DNA of 64,000 nucleotides. It comes from Micromonospora sp. WMMD1120 (GTDB lineage Bacteria > Actinomycetota > Actinomycetes > Mycobacteriales > Micromonosporaceae). Positions 34,569 through 43,526 of the stretch are shown piece after piece. Made by a program: the position numbers and the translations under genes. Positions within the stretch are counted from its first letter, which is position 1, and every line of letters starts with the position of its first letter. A model generated the notes under the pieces. The model was given only the letters and a program-made list of their open reading frames with translations. It was not told the DNA's origin and did no database searches. Where the stretch lies: NCBI RefSeq assembly GCF_029626235.1, contig NZ_JARUBO010000005.1, forward strand, positions 2,574,501 through 2,638,500, read 5' to 3'.

Positions 34569-35783
34569 TCAGCGCACCAGGCTGACCGGCAGCGACGAGC
34601 TGCCGGTCAGCGCGTTCGAGTAGATGGGCCTCGCCGGCCCGCAGGACTCGATGGCCGAGACGTTGGCGCGCAACACGTCGAGCATGGCGCCGAGTTCGGC
34701 CCGGGCCAGGAAGGCCCCCAGGCAGAAGTGCGGCCCGTAGCCGAGCGAGAGGTGCCGGTTGGGCGTACGCCCGATCAGGAAGCGCTCGGGCTCCGGGAAG
34801 ACGGCCTCGTCGCGGTTGGCGGCGTTGTTCCAGACCGTCACTATCGATCCCGCCGCGATCCGCTCGCCGCCGATCGTGACGTCGGCGAGCGCGCGCCGCC
34901 CGAACGCCATGGCCGGCGAGGTGAAGCGCAGGATCTCCTCGGTCGCCGAGGCCACGCTCGCGGCGCCCTCGCGCAGCGCGCGCCACTGGTCCGGGAAGTC
35001 GTGGAACGCCTCGACCGCGCCGATCATCGACAGCCGGCTGGTCTCGTCGCCGCCCAGGATGAGGCTGTAACTGTTGAGGGCCACCTCCTGCTCGGTGAGC
35101 AGCGTCCCGTCGACGGGCGTGTTGGCCAGCGCGCTGATCACATCGTCCCGGGGCTCCTCACGGCGGTCCTGGGCGAGCGCGGCGAAGTAGTACAGGATGC
35201 TGATCCGGGCGTCGTACGACGCGTTCGCGAAGTCGCCGTCGTCGGTCGAGCTGAGCGCCTTCTTGTTCAGGTCCAGCAGCAGCGCGTGGTCGGACGGCGG
35301 CACGCCGAGCAGGTCGCAGATCGTCGCGATCGGCACCCGGTCGGCGAAGCGCTCCGCGAAGTCGACGGTCCCCGCGTCGATCAGCTCGTCCAGCAACGAG
35401 GCCGTCCGCTCGGCGAGCCGGTCCAGCACCGGGCGCAGCGCCCGCGGTGAGAACGACTCCAGGATGAGCTTGCGGATCGCCGTGTGCCGGGGGCCGTCGG
35501 TGACCACGAGCATCTGACCCGCGCCGGTGTCCTGACCGGCGAGCAGCGTCTGGAGGACGTTGCCCCGCTCCGAGGTGAAGTTCGTGTCGTCCCGGTAGAC
35601 CCGCTTGACGTCCGCGTAGCGGGTGAGCACCCAGAAGCCCGGGTCGCCGGGATGCCGGTGCACCGGCCGCTCGGCGCGGAACCGTCGCCACATCGCGTAC
35701 TGGTCGTACTCGATGAAGGTGGCCGGGTCGGTGAGGTCGATGGCCGTCAGGTCCGGCGGCACCTCACGCATGTCGGGCCACAC
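34569..35783 (-). CDS. Cytochrome P450
   Basis: A 404-aa bacterial class I P450. The I-helix is LILGGDETSRLSM. It has Glu instead of the first Gly/Ala-Gly and Glu-Thr in place of the usual Asp/Glu-Thr pair pattern. The K-helix ExxR is EEILR and the haem-Cys loop is LGYGPHFCLGAFLAR (Cys near residue 353). It needs ferredoxin partners from elsewhere. It is the last gene of the leftward NRPS operon, so it probably hydroxylates or couples the peptide or an amino acid precursor. The start is uncertain: GTG at 35783 or ATG at 35771, both overlapping the DapF-like gene. Confidence 0.92.
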   Translation of the reverse strand: MWPDMREVPPDLTAIDLTDPATFIEYDQYAMWRRFRAERPVHRHPGDPGFWVLTRYADVKRVYRDDTNFTSERGNVLQTLLAGQDTGAGQMLVVTDGPRHTAIRKLILESFSPRALRPVLDRLAERTASLLDELIDAGTVDFAERFADRVPIATICDLLGVPPSDHALLLDLNKKALSSTDDGDFANASYDARISILYYFAALAQDRREEPRDDVISALANTPVDGTLLTEQEVALNSYSLILGGDETSRLSMIGAVEAFHDFPDQWRALREGAASVASATEEILRFTSPAMAFGRRALADVTIGGERIAAGSIVTVWNNAANRDEAVFPEPERFLIGRTPNRHLSLGYGPHFCLGAFLARAELGAMLDVLRANVSAIESCGPARPIYSNALTGSSSLPVSLVR

Positions 35784-36558
35784 CGAGGTCGGCGAGCAGG
35801 TCGGCGGCGAGCTGGCCGACGGCTGTCGCGCTGGCCCGGCCGGTCAGCCGCACCTCGTCGGCGACCTCCACCCGCACCGTGCCGCCGGGCATCCGCACCG
35901 AGACGACCGGGTCCACCAGCCCGCGCACCCGGGCGGCGACGGCCGCCGCGGCGGCGCCGGCCCCGGACGCGGGCGTGTACCCGGCGCCGCGCTCCCAGAC
36001 CTCCGCGTCGAGCGTGTCCCGGCCCGGGACGGCCACGAACTCCACGTTGTGGCGCTGCTCGAAGCCGGGGTACGCGACGAGCAGCGGACCGAGCCGTCGG
36101 GCCGCCGACGGCGACCCGAAGGCGACACAGTGCGGCGTGCCGATATCCACTGTGGTCACGTCGACCACCGTCGCGTCGACGTCCAACCGCTGTGGGTCCC
36201 GGGCCCGGAACGGGCCGAGGGAGACCTGGACCGACAGGTCGTCGCCTATCCAGACGTCGGCGGGACCGGTGGCGGTGCGCACGGTGAGGTGGCCGGACGG
36301 CACGACCCCGGCCTCCCGCAGGTGCCGGGCCAGGATGATCAGACCGTTGCCGCTGCGACCGCACTCGCTGCCGTCGGCGTTGAAGATCCGTACAGCCGGC
36401 ACGCCGTCGACCCAGGTGGGCAGCAGCACCCCGTCCGCGCCGACGCCCCGGCGCCGGTCGCAGACCAGCCGGGCGGCGTCGGCGGTACGCGGGAAGTCCG
36501 CCCGGTCCACGACGAGGTAGTCGTTGCCGAGCACGTGGTAGCTGGCGAAGTCAGCCAC
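35764..36558 (-). CDS. DapF-like epimerase/isomerase with both catalytic Cys replaced by Ser
   Basis: A 264-aa protein with the two-lobed diaminopimelate epimerase fold. Motif 1 is FNADGSECGRSGNG and motif 2 is ERGAGYTPASGAGA. In DapF these read NADGSEVxQCGNG and ERGxGETxACGTGA, with the two acid/base Cys. Both Cys positions are Ser here, and the Glu before the second is Tyr. It also has the early NDYLVVDRAD segment. Other members of the fold tolerate Ser or Thr and then act as dehydratases or isomerases, so a non-racemase reaction on an NRPS amino acid is possible. It overlaps the A-T gene by 8 bp and the P450 gene by 8-20 bp. Confidence 0.85.
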   Translation of the reverse strand: MADFASYHVLGNDYLVVDRADFPRTADAARLVCDRRRGVGADGVLLPTWVDGVPAVRIFNADGSECGRSGNGLIILARHLREAGVVPSGHLTVRTATGPADVWIGDDLSVQVSLGPFRARDPQRLDVDATVVDVTTVDIGTPHCVAFGSPSAARRLGPLLVAYPGFEQRHNVEFVAVPGRDTLDAEVWERGAGYTPASGAGAAAAAVAARVRGLVDPVVSVRMPGGTVRVEVADEVRLTGRASATAVGQLAADLLADLGVARHA

Positions 36559-38275
36559 GGCCGGCCTCCCGGTCGACCAGCGTGCTCAGCTCCACGAGCG
36601 TGCTGTGCTCGAAGAACTGGCGCATGCTCACCTCGGCGTCGAACTCGGCGCTCAGTCGCGCGATGACCTGGAACATGGTGAGCGACTGGCCGCCCAGGTC
36701 GAAGAAGTCCTGGTCGCGCCCTGCCACCGGCACGCCGAGCACCTCGGTCCAGATCGTGGCGACCCGCTGCTCGGTGCCGGAGAGCGGGCCGTCGTCGCCC
36801 GCCGTGACGTCGGGCGGCTCCGGCAGGGCGGCGCGGTCCACCTTGCCGTTCTCGCCGAGTGGGAACCCGTCCAGCTCCACGAACCGCGCCGGCACGGCGG
36901 CCGACGACAGCCGCTCCGCGAGATGGCCGCGCAGGTCGGCGTGCGCGGGGGTGACCCCGGGCGCCGGCACGACGTAGCCGACCAGCGCGCCGTCGCGCGC
37001 CACCACCACCGCGGCGGCCACGTCGGGGTGCGCCGAGAGCGCCGCCGCGACCTCCGCGGGCTGCACCCGTACCCCGTTGATTTTGACCTGGTCGTCGAGG
37101 CGGCCGACGATCGACAGCGTGCCGTCCGGCGCCAGCCGTCCCAGGTCGCCGGTGCGGTACACCAGGTCGCCGGGGTCGTCGCGGAACGGGTTCGGCATGA
37201 ACGTCGGCTCGCCGTGCAGGTACCCGGCGGTCAGGTGCGGGCTGCGGATCACCACCTCGCCGGTCTCCCCGCTGCCACACTGCCTGCCGTCCGGGCCGAC
37301 CACCAACAACTGGACGTCGTCGATGGCGTGGCCCACCGGCTGGATGCCGTCCCCGGGGTCGGCCGGCACCTCGTACCAGGACTGGAGCACCGTCGCCTCG
37401 GTCACCCCGTACAGGTTGACGATCCGGCCGGTGAAGGTGGGGAAGACAGTGCGGAACCGGCGCACCAGCGCCGCCTGGAGTGGTTCGCCGGCGAGGCAGA
37501 CCAGGCGCAGCGCCGACAGGTCCGGCACCGAGTCGCCGGCGGCCACGGCGTCCAACCAGGCGCCGAGCACACTCGGCACGGTCTGCGCCACGGTGATCCG
37601 CTCGTCGGCGAGCCAGTTGACGACGACGTCCGGGTGCGCGAACGGCGTGTCGACCGGCGGCAGACACAGCGTCCCACCGCCGAGCAGCACGGGCAGCACG
37701 TCCTTGAGCACGGCGTCGAAGCAGAGCGCGGCGACCTGGGCGACCCGGTCCTGCGGCCCGAAGTCGAGCGTCCGCTGCTCCCAGGACACGAAGTGCGCCA
37801 GCGAGCCGTGCCGCCCGAGGATGCCCTTCGGGCGGCCGGTCGTGCCCGACGTGAAGAAGACGTACGCCGGATCGTCGGCGCCCGGCGCGAGCGGCGCGCC
37901 CCCGGCGGCCGGCGGTGGCGGCGGCGTGACGAGGGTCTTCGCGCCGGCCTCGTCGAGCAGCGACTGCCGCCGCAGTGCGCTCTGGCCCGGGTCGAGCGGC
38001 AGCGCCACCGCGCCGGCGGCCAGCACGGCCAGGATCGTCACCACGGTCTCCGGGTCACGCCGGCCGTCGATGCCGACCACGTCGCCGGGCTGCACGCCCC
38101 GGGCGAGCAGACCCCCGGCGTACGCGTCGACCCGCGAGCCGAGTTCGGCGTAGCTCCACCGGGTGGGCCCGCGCTCGACCGCCGTGGCCTGCGGGGTCAC
38201 GGCGATCCGGTCGGCGAGCAGGTCGAGGACCGTCCGGGTGGCCGCCGGTGGCGGCGGCGCGGTGGGATCAACCAT
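36551..38275 (-). CDS. NRPS adenylation-thiolation (A-T) protein
   Basis: 574 aa. The A domain (~15-480) has A3 YVFFTSGTTGRPKGI, A5 NLYGVTEATV, A7 LVYRTGDLGRL, A8 RLDDQVKINGVRVQPAEV and A10 GENGKVDRAALP. The T domain (~495-565) has the phosphopantetheine Ser in FFDLGGQSL. With no C domain it is a loading or free-standing module. Specificity residues by eye, aligned to GrsA: D-A-K-Q-C-A-L-V-L. Asp235 is kept, so an alpha-amino acid is expected, but I do not recognise the code. It overlaps the DapF-like gene, suggesting the two work on the same residue. Confidence 0.92.
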   Translation of the reverse strand: MVDPTAPPPPAATRTVLDLLADRIAVTPQATAVERGPTRWSYAELGSRVDAYAGGLLARGVQPGDVVGIDGRRDPETVVTILAVLAAGAVALPLDPGQSALRRQSLLDEAGAKTLVTPPPPPAAGGAPLAPGADDPAYVFFTSGTTGRPKGILGRHGSLAHFVSWEQRTLDFGPQDRVAQVAALCFDAVLKDVLPVLLGGGTLCLPPVDTPFAHPDVVVNWLADERITVAQTVPSVLGAWLDAVAAGDSVPDLSALRLVCLAGEPLQAALVRRFRTVFPTFTGRIVNLYGVTEATVLQSWYEVPADPGDGIQPVGHAIDDVQLLVVGPDGRQCGSGETGEVVIRSPHLTAGYLHGEPTFMPNPFRDDPGDLVYRTGDLGRLAPDGTLSIVGRLDDQVKINGVRVQPAEVAAALSAHPDVAAAVVVARDGALVGYVVPAPGVTPAHADLRGHLAERLSSAAVPARFVELDGFPLGENGKVDRAALPEPPDVTAGDDGPLSGTEQRVATIWTEVLGVPVAGRDQDFFDLGGQSLTMFQVIARLSAEFDAEVSMRQFFEHSTLVELSTLVDREAGRG

Positions 38276-38305
38276 GGGCTGCTCCAGAAGTCAGGGTGCC
38301 GCGGG

Positions 38306-39529
38306 TCACCTCGACACCTCCTCGGTGGGCCGTGGGTCGGTGGGCGGCAGCGCCGGCGCGGGCGGCGTCGCCGGTCCGCGGATCGCCGCGGCGGTGAGGA
38401 AGACGACGACCATGGTGACGGCGAGGACCCACCAGTCGACGAAGAGCCCGAGCAGCGCGCCGACCGCGATGAAGGCGGTCTGCGCCAGGCTCAGCAGCGA
38501 CTGCCCGGCGAGCGCGATCCGGCTCGCGGTGGCCGGGGTGCTGTAGTTCTGCAGCGCGCTGGTGTAGCCGATGCGTACCCAGGGCAGGCCCGCGCCGACG
38601 ATGACGAACGCGCCGAGCACGGGATAGAGACCCGGCAGCAGGAGTACGGCGTAACCGACCCCGGCCAGCAGCAGGCCGATCCGGACCAGTCGGACCGGCT
38701 GCGTGATGCGCCGGAACGCGCCGATCCGCGTCGAGATGATCCCGGCCAGGGACTGGATGGTGACGAACACCGCGATGAAGCCGGCGGACCGGTGCAGCGA
38801 ATGCTGGATCACCAGGAAGCCGAGCGTCTGCGCGAAACCCTGTGCGCCGTTGCCGAGGACGGCGAGCACGCTGACCCGGCGCAGGTTGCGGTCGGCCCAG
38901 ATCAGGCCGTAGCTGCCCCAGCGCGGGCCGGGCAGCGCCGGCTCGGGCGGCACGTCGACGTCGGGACAGAGCAGGACCAGCACCGCGCCGACGACGAGCG
39001 TGCCGGTCACCACGAACACGACCAACCCGTTGCCGCCGGTCTCCAGCAGCCACACGCCCGCCACCGGCGCCACCAGGCGCAGGACCTGTTGCAGGGACTG
39101 GAACTCGGCGTTCACCGGAACCCGCAGCGGCTCCGCCACCTGCTCGCGCAGGTAGCCGACCAGGACCCCCGCGAAGATCGACCCGGCGAACGCGTACAGC
39201 GCCGCGAAGGGGTAGACCAGCCAGAACGGGACGTGCTCGGCCATCAGCAGCAGGAGCACGATGCCGCCGGCGGTCAGGTTGGACAGCGCCATCATCCAAC
39301 GTGGCTGGTGCCGGGAGACGAACCGGCCCGCCGACGGCGCCAGGACCACGCCGACGAGGAACGCGAAGATGGTCATGGACGCGGCGGAGCTGTTGCCGGT
39401 GCGGTTCTCGGTCCACACGGCGAGCGAGAGCACCAGCGCCGTGTCGCCGAAGACGGTGAACGTCTGCGCCGCGAGCAGCCTCGACACCCCGGGTACGCGC
39501 AGCACGCCGCGCAGGCCGATGCCGCTCAC
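38306..39529 (-). CDS. MFS exporter within the NRPS cluster
   Basis: A 407-aa, about 12-helix carrier of the MFS_3/enterobactin-exporter type (FTVFGDTALVLSLAVW, FLVGVVLAPSAGRFVSRHQPRW, AEFQSLQQVLRLVAPVAGVWLL). The GTG at 39529 overlaps the stop of the condensation protein (GTGA). The open frame further upstream is in that gene. It probably exports the peptide product and gives self-protection. Confidence 0.88.
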   Translation of the reverse strand: MSGIGLRGVLRVPGVSRLLAAQTFTVFGDTALVLSLAVWTENRTGNSSAASMTIFAFLVGVVLAPSAGRFVSRHQPRWMMALSNLTAGGIVLLLLMAEHVPFWLVYPFAALYAFAGSIFAGVLVGYLREQVAEPLRVPVNAEFQSLQQVLRLVAPVAGVWLLETGGNGLVVFVVTGTLVVGAVLVLLCPDVDVPPEPALPGPRWGSYGLIWADRNLRRVSVLAVLGNGAQGFAQTLGFLVIQHSLHRSAGFIAVFVTIQSLAGIISTRIGAFRRITQPVRLVRIGLLLAGVGYAVLLLPGLYPVLGAFVIVGAGLPWVRIGYTSALQNYSTPATASRIALAGQSLLSLAQTAFIAVGALLGLFVDWWVLAVTMVVVFLTAAAIRGPATPPAPALPPTDPRPTEEVSR

Positions 39530-40743
39530 GGCTCTCCCGTCGCGCTGGTCAGAACGTTCTCGTAGTAGCCGAGGAAGTCCCGGGCCCGCTGCCGGTCCCA
39601 CGTCGACGGCGGGTAGATCAGGTGCACCCGGAGGCGGTCCCCGTGGTCGATCACCGACATCTCCAGGGCGTGGTGCAGCGGCAGGACCGGCAGGTCGAAC
39701 GGGGTCACCTCGGCGTCACCGAGCCGCCGGAGCAGATTCGCGTGGAAGTCGGTCACCTGGAACAGCGCCGGAACCGGGCCGGTGGCCCGCAGCACCTCGG
39801 CGTACGGCACGTCCAGGTTGTCGTACGCGTCGAGCATCTGCTCGCGCACCCGCACCGTCAGCTCGGCGAAGGTCAGGTCGTCGTCGAGGCGTACGCGCAC
39901 CGGGGCGGTGTTGATGAACAGGCCGAGCACCCGCTCCAGCTCCGGGCGCTGCCGCTGGGACACCGGGCACCCGACCACCACGTCACGCGCGCCACAGTAG
40001 ACGCCGAGCAGACAGGCGAACCCGCCGAGCATCGTCGCGAACAGCGTGACCCGGTGCCGCAGGCCGTGCGCCACGAGCCTGTCGCGCAGGTCACCACCGA
40101 TCTCCAGGATCTCGCGCTCGCCCCGGTGGTCGCTCGCCCGCGGCAGGTCCAGCGGGGGTGGCGGCGGGTGCAGCCGGTCGCGCCAGAACGCCAACTGCCT
40201 CTCCCGCCGCGCCGCGGTGAGCCGGCGCTGCCGCTCGGTGGCGAAGTCGGCGTACTGCGTCGGCAGCTCCGCGAGCGCGACGCCGTCGTACGCCGCCGCG
40301 ATGTCGTCGCACAGCAGCGTCACCGACCAGCCGTCCGCGATCAGGTGGTGCATCGTGAGCAGCAGGATCTGCTCGTCCGGCGCGTACCGGATCAGCGCCG
40401 CGCGCCACAGCGGCCCGGCGGCCAGGTCGAACGTCTCCCCGGCCAGCTTCACCGCCAGCCGGGTGGCCGCGTCGTGGCCGTCGGCGCTGAACGTGCGCAG
40501 GTCGACTGGTGCCGCGTCCGCGACGGACTGCACCGGCGGAGGGCCGGGCTGGATGGTGGTGCGCAGCGTCTCGTGCCGGCGCGTCACCACCTCCAGCGCG
40601 CGGCGCAACCGCCCCTCGTCGAGGTCACCACCGACCACCATGGGCCGGGCGATCGTGTAGACCGGCTCGTCCGGGTTGAGCTGGGTGTGCAGCCACATCC
40701 CCTCCTGCCACGGCGCGAGCGGGGCGCTGCGGGCGACGGCCAT
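39526..40743 (-). CDS. Stand-alone NRPS condensation domain
   Basis: A 405-aa C domain without A or T partner in the same chain. C1 is LAPWQEGMWL, C2 RRHETLRTTI, C3 MHHLIADGWSVTLL with the HHxxxDG catalytic His (~134), C4 PTQYADFATERQ, C5 LGLFINTAPVRV and a final AEVLRA block. The ATG at 40743 shares one base with the stop of the A-MT-T gene (TGATG). The open frame upstream is inside that gene. It probably supplies the missing C domain for the A-T or A-MT-T proteins. Confidence 0.92.
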   Translation of the reverse strand: MAVARSAPLAPWQEGMWLHTQLNPDEPVYTIARPMVVGGDLDEGRLRRALEVVTRRHETLRTTIQPGPPPVQSVADAAPVDLRTFSADGHDAATRLAVKLAGETFDLAAGPLWRAALIRYAPDEQILLLTMHHLIADGWSVTLLCDDIAAAYDGVALAELPTQYADFATERQRRLTAARRERQLAFWRDRLHPPPPPLDLPRASDHRGEREILEIGGDLRDRLVAHGLRHRVTLFATMLGGFACLLGVYCGARDVVVGCPVSQRQRPELERVLGLFINTAPVRVRLDDDLTFAELTVRVREQMLDAYDNLDVPYAEVLRATGPVPALFQVTDFHANLLRRLGDAEVTPFDLPVLPLHHALEMSVIDHGDRLRVHLIYPPSTWDRQRARDFLGYYENVLTSATGEP

Positions 40744-43511
40744 CAGCCGCCCTCCCGGCTTGCCCGCACCGCGTCGGCCAGCGCCGCGACGGTCTGGTGG
40801 GTGAAGACGTCCCGGCCGGTCAGCTCGATGATGCCGGCGGCCCGCGCCAGCGCGACGAGCTTGAGCGCGCTGAGCGAGTCGCCGCCCAGCTCGAAGAAGT
40901 TGTCGTGCACTCCGACGCGGTCCTGCCGCAGCACCGTGCCGACCCGGTCGGCGAGCGCCTGCTCCAGGTCGGTGCGGGGCGCCACGTAGGCGGCGCGCCG
41001 GACCTCCCGGCCCCACTGTGGCTCGGGCAGCAGGAACCGGTCGACCTTTCCACTGCCGTTCAGCGGCAGCGCGTCGAGCACCGTGAACGCCGACGGCATC
41101 ATGTACGACGGCAGGTGCCGGCGCACCGCCTCGCGCGCCTCGTCGACGGCCACCCGGCCGGCCAGCGGACTGTTCGTCGTGCCGCCGCGCGCGGTGGCGC
41201 GCACATGTCGCCACATGAGGGCCACGGCCCGCTCGGGGGAGGCTGCGAGGCAGACGTCGAAGGTCCCGCCGTCCGGCGCGACCCAGCTCACCTCGGTGTG
41301 CCGGCCCGCCGCGAGGACGTCGTCGAGCGCGGGAGCACGGCCGTCGCCATCCGGCCGGACCCGGGCGTTCGGCACCCCGGTGACGACCAGCTCGTCCGGC
41401 CGGTCCCGGCGCGCCAGGGCCAGACCGGACCAGTCCAGGGTGGCCGGTGGCTCGCCCTCGTCGTCCGTTGGGGCGCCGACGTCGAGCAGGACGTCGTACC
41501 GGAAGCGGGTCATCACGGTGTCGGTGGCGCCGGCCTTGGGTAGGACCCGGGCCCGGCGCAGCAGTGGATGGCGGACCGCGAGATCCACGAACCAGCCGGG
41601 GTCGACCCGGAGCTCGCCCGGCCGGTCGTCCGGCGCCACGGCCCGGTGCGGCACGTCGCCGACGAAGACCCGACCCCCGGCGGCGGCCGACTCCACCGCC
41701 CGGTTCAGCACCCGTTCCAGGTACGCGGCGTGCGGGAAGTGCTGCGCCACCGAGTTGAGGATGACCAGGTCGTACCCCTGACCGGCAGGTTCGGTGGCCT
41801 CCTGCTCGCGGACCTCGACGTGGGCCAGCGACGGGTCCTCGGCCAGGTGCCCCCGGAGACGCCCGACGACCTGACCGGCGATGTCGGTGCCGACGTACGC
41901 CGTGCTGTCCGGCGCGAGCCGCCACAGCAGCAGCCCGGTCCCGCAGCCGATGTCCAGCACCCGCCCGTACGGGCCGGGGCCGAGGCGGCGGAGTGTGTCC
42001 CGGACCCACTCGCGCATCGTCGCGGCCGGGTACGCCCAGCCGGAGATGTCGAACGCGACGTCGGCGGCGCTGTCGTCCGCCTCGTCGTACGAACGCCGTT
42101 GGGCGTCGACGTAGGCCCGCTCGCGCTCCGGGTCCGTGCTGTCCTCCGGCACCAGGTAGGCGGCGAGCCGCTGCTGACCCCGTGGGTCCGGGCGCGCCAC
42201 GACGCACGCCTGGCGTACCGCTGCCGTCGCGGTCAGCACCGCCTCGATCTCGCCGGGCTCGACGCGTTGGCCGCGTACCTGCACCTGGTGGTCGACCCGG
42301 CCGGCGAACTCCAGCAGCCCGTCCGAGGTCCACCGGGCCAGGTCGCCGGTGCGGTACATCCGCTGCCCCGGCCGGAACGGGTCCGGCAGGAACCTCTCGG
42401 CGGTCAGCCCCGGCCGGCCCAGGTAGCCGGCCGCGACACCGGGGCCGGCCAGGTACAGCTCACCGGCCATGCCGGCCGGCACCGGCTGCAGGCGCGCGTC
42501 CAGCACGTAGCCGCGCATGTTCGGGATGGGCCGTCCGAGCGGGACGTCCGCCGGGACCTCGTCCCCGGCGCGCCGGGGATGGAGGAAGCTCCACCCGGTG
42601 CTCTCGGTGGCGCCGTAGGCGTTCCACAACACCCCGTCGTACGTGGTGAGCAGTGACCGCCAGTGGGCGGCGGACGCGCGTTCACCGCCGGTGATCAGGT
42701 GCCGTACGCCGGTGAGGTCCAGTTCGCCGGGGGACAGGCTGTTGAGCAGCGCCGGTGGCAGCCAGAGCCGGGTCACCCGGTGCCGCCGGATCTCCCGCGA
42801 CAGCGAGCCGGCGTCCGGGAACCAGCCCGGCTCGGGGAGCACCAGGCGGGCCCCGGTCAGCAGCGTGGCCCAGAGTTCGTAGGTGAACACGTCGAACGCC
42901 GTCGAACAGGTCGACAGCACGGTGTCCGCCGGGGTCAGCGGGTCGATGCCGGACCGCAGGACGTACGAGAGCAGGTCCCGGTGCCGGACCAGGATGCCGC
43001 GGGGTGTCCCGGTGGAGCCGGAGGTGTAGACGACGTACGCCAGGTGCCCCGGACGGGTCCGCACCGGCGGCGCGGCGGGCCGGTCGTCGGAGTCGTCGTC
43101 CAGGTCGGGGGGGAGTGCGCGTGCGCCCGCGTCGCGGATCTGCTGCTCGGCCCGGTCGTCCGGGTGGGTGGGGTCGAGCGCGAGGTAGGCCGCGCCGGCC
43201 TTCCAGACCGCGAGCAGCGTGCGGACCAGGGCGGGGGAGCGGGCCATCCGGACCGCCACGACGTCGCCCGGCCCGACCCCGTCGGCCCGCAGGCGGCGCG
43301 CCAACCGGTCGGCCCGCCGGTCGAGGTCGGCGTACGTGACGCTCTCGTCGCCACACACGACGGCGACGGCCTCCGGGGTCGCGGCGGCCTGCCGCGTGAA
43401 CGCCTCCGCCAGTGTGCGGTCGGTCGGGTACTGCTGGTCGGTGTCGTTCCAGTCGACGGTGACCCGCCGGGCCTCGTCCGGGGAGAGCAGGCTGATCTGT
43501 GACAGGCGCAT
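40743..43511 (-). CDS. NRPS A-MT-T protein (adenylation with inserted methyltransferase)
   Basis: 922 aa. A C-domain-type tail (DEARRVTVDWNDTD) opens the protein. The A domain follows: A3 VVYTSGSTGTPRGI, A5 NAYGATESTGWS, A7 MYRTGDLARW, A8 RVDHQVQVRGQRVEPGEIEAV. Between A8 and A9 sits an S-adenosylmethionine methyltransferase (~450-800; VLDIGCGTGLLLWRL near residue 515). A9-A10 LPSYMMPSAFTV and LNGSGKVDRFLLP then resume. The T domain has FFELGGDSL (~872). This insertion site is typical of N-methyltransferases. Specificity code by eye: D-V-Y-W-I-G-A-G-W, not recognised. It should deliver an N-methyl amino acid. Confidence 0.93.
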   Translation of the reverse strand: MRLSQISLLSPDEARRVTVDWNDTDQQYPTDRTLAEAFTRQAAATPEAVAVVCGDESVTYADLDRRADRLARRLRADGVGPGDVVAVRMARSPALVRTLLAVWKAGAAYLALDPTHPDDRAEQQIRDAGARALPPDLDDDSDDRPAAPPVRTRPGHLAYVVYTSGSTGTPRGILVRHRDLLSYVLRSGIDPLTPADTVLSTCSTAFDVFTYELWATLLTGARLVLPEPGWFPDAGSLSREIRRHRVTRLWLPPALLNSLSPGELDLTGVRHLITGGERASAAHWRSLLTTYDGVLWNAYGATESTGWSFLHPRRAGDEVPADVPLGRPIPNMRGYVLDARLQPVPAGMAGELYLAGPGVAAGYLGRPGLTAERFLPDPFRPGQRMYRTGDLARWTSDGLLEFAGRVDHQVQVRGQRVEPGEIEAVLTATAAVRQACVVARPDPRGQQRLAAYLVPEDSTDPERERAYVDAQRRSYDEADDSAADVAFDISGWAYPAATMREWVRDTLRRLGPGPYGRVLDIGCGTGLLLWRLAPDSTAYVGTDIAGQVVGRLRGHLAEDPSLAHVEVREQEATEPAGQGYDLVILNSVAQHFPHAAYLERVLNRAVESAAAGGRVFVGDVPHRAVAPDDRPGELRVDPGWFVDLAVRHPLLRRARVLPKAGATDTVMTRFRYDVLLDVGAPTDDEGEPPATLDWSGLALARRDRPDELVVTGVPNARVRPDGDGRAPALDDVLAAGRHTEVSWVAPDGGTFDVCLAASPERAVALMWRHVRATARGGTTNSPLAGRVAVDEAREAVRRHLPSYMMPSAFTVLDALPLNGSGKVDRFLLPEPQWGREVRRAAYVAPRTDLEQALADRVGTVLRQDRVGVHDNFFELGGDSLSALKLVALARAAGIIELTGRDVFTHQTVAALADAVRASREGG

Positions 43512-43526
43512 CGGCGGCTCTCCCTG

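Noticed and set aside
36605..39565. Plus-strand open frame of nearly 1000 codons opposite the A-T and MFS genes
   Set aside because: Antisense shadow with Arg/Gln/Gly/Val bias and no recognisable motif.
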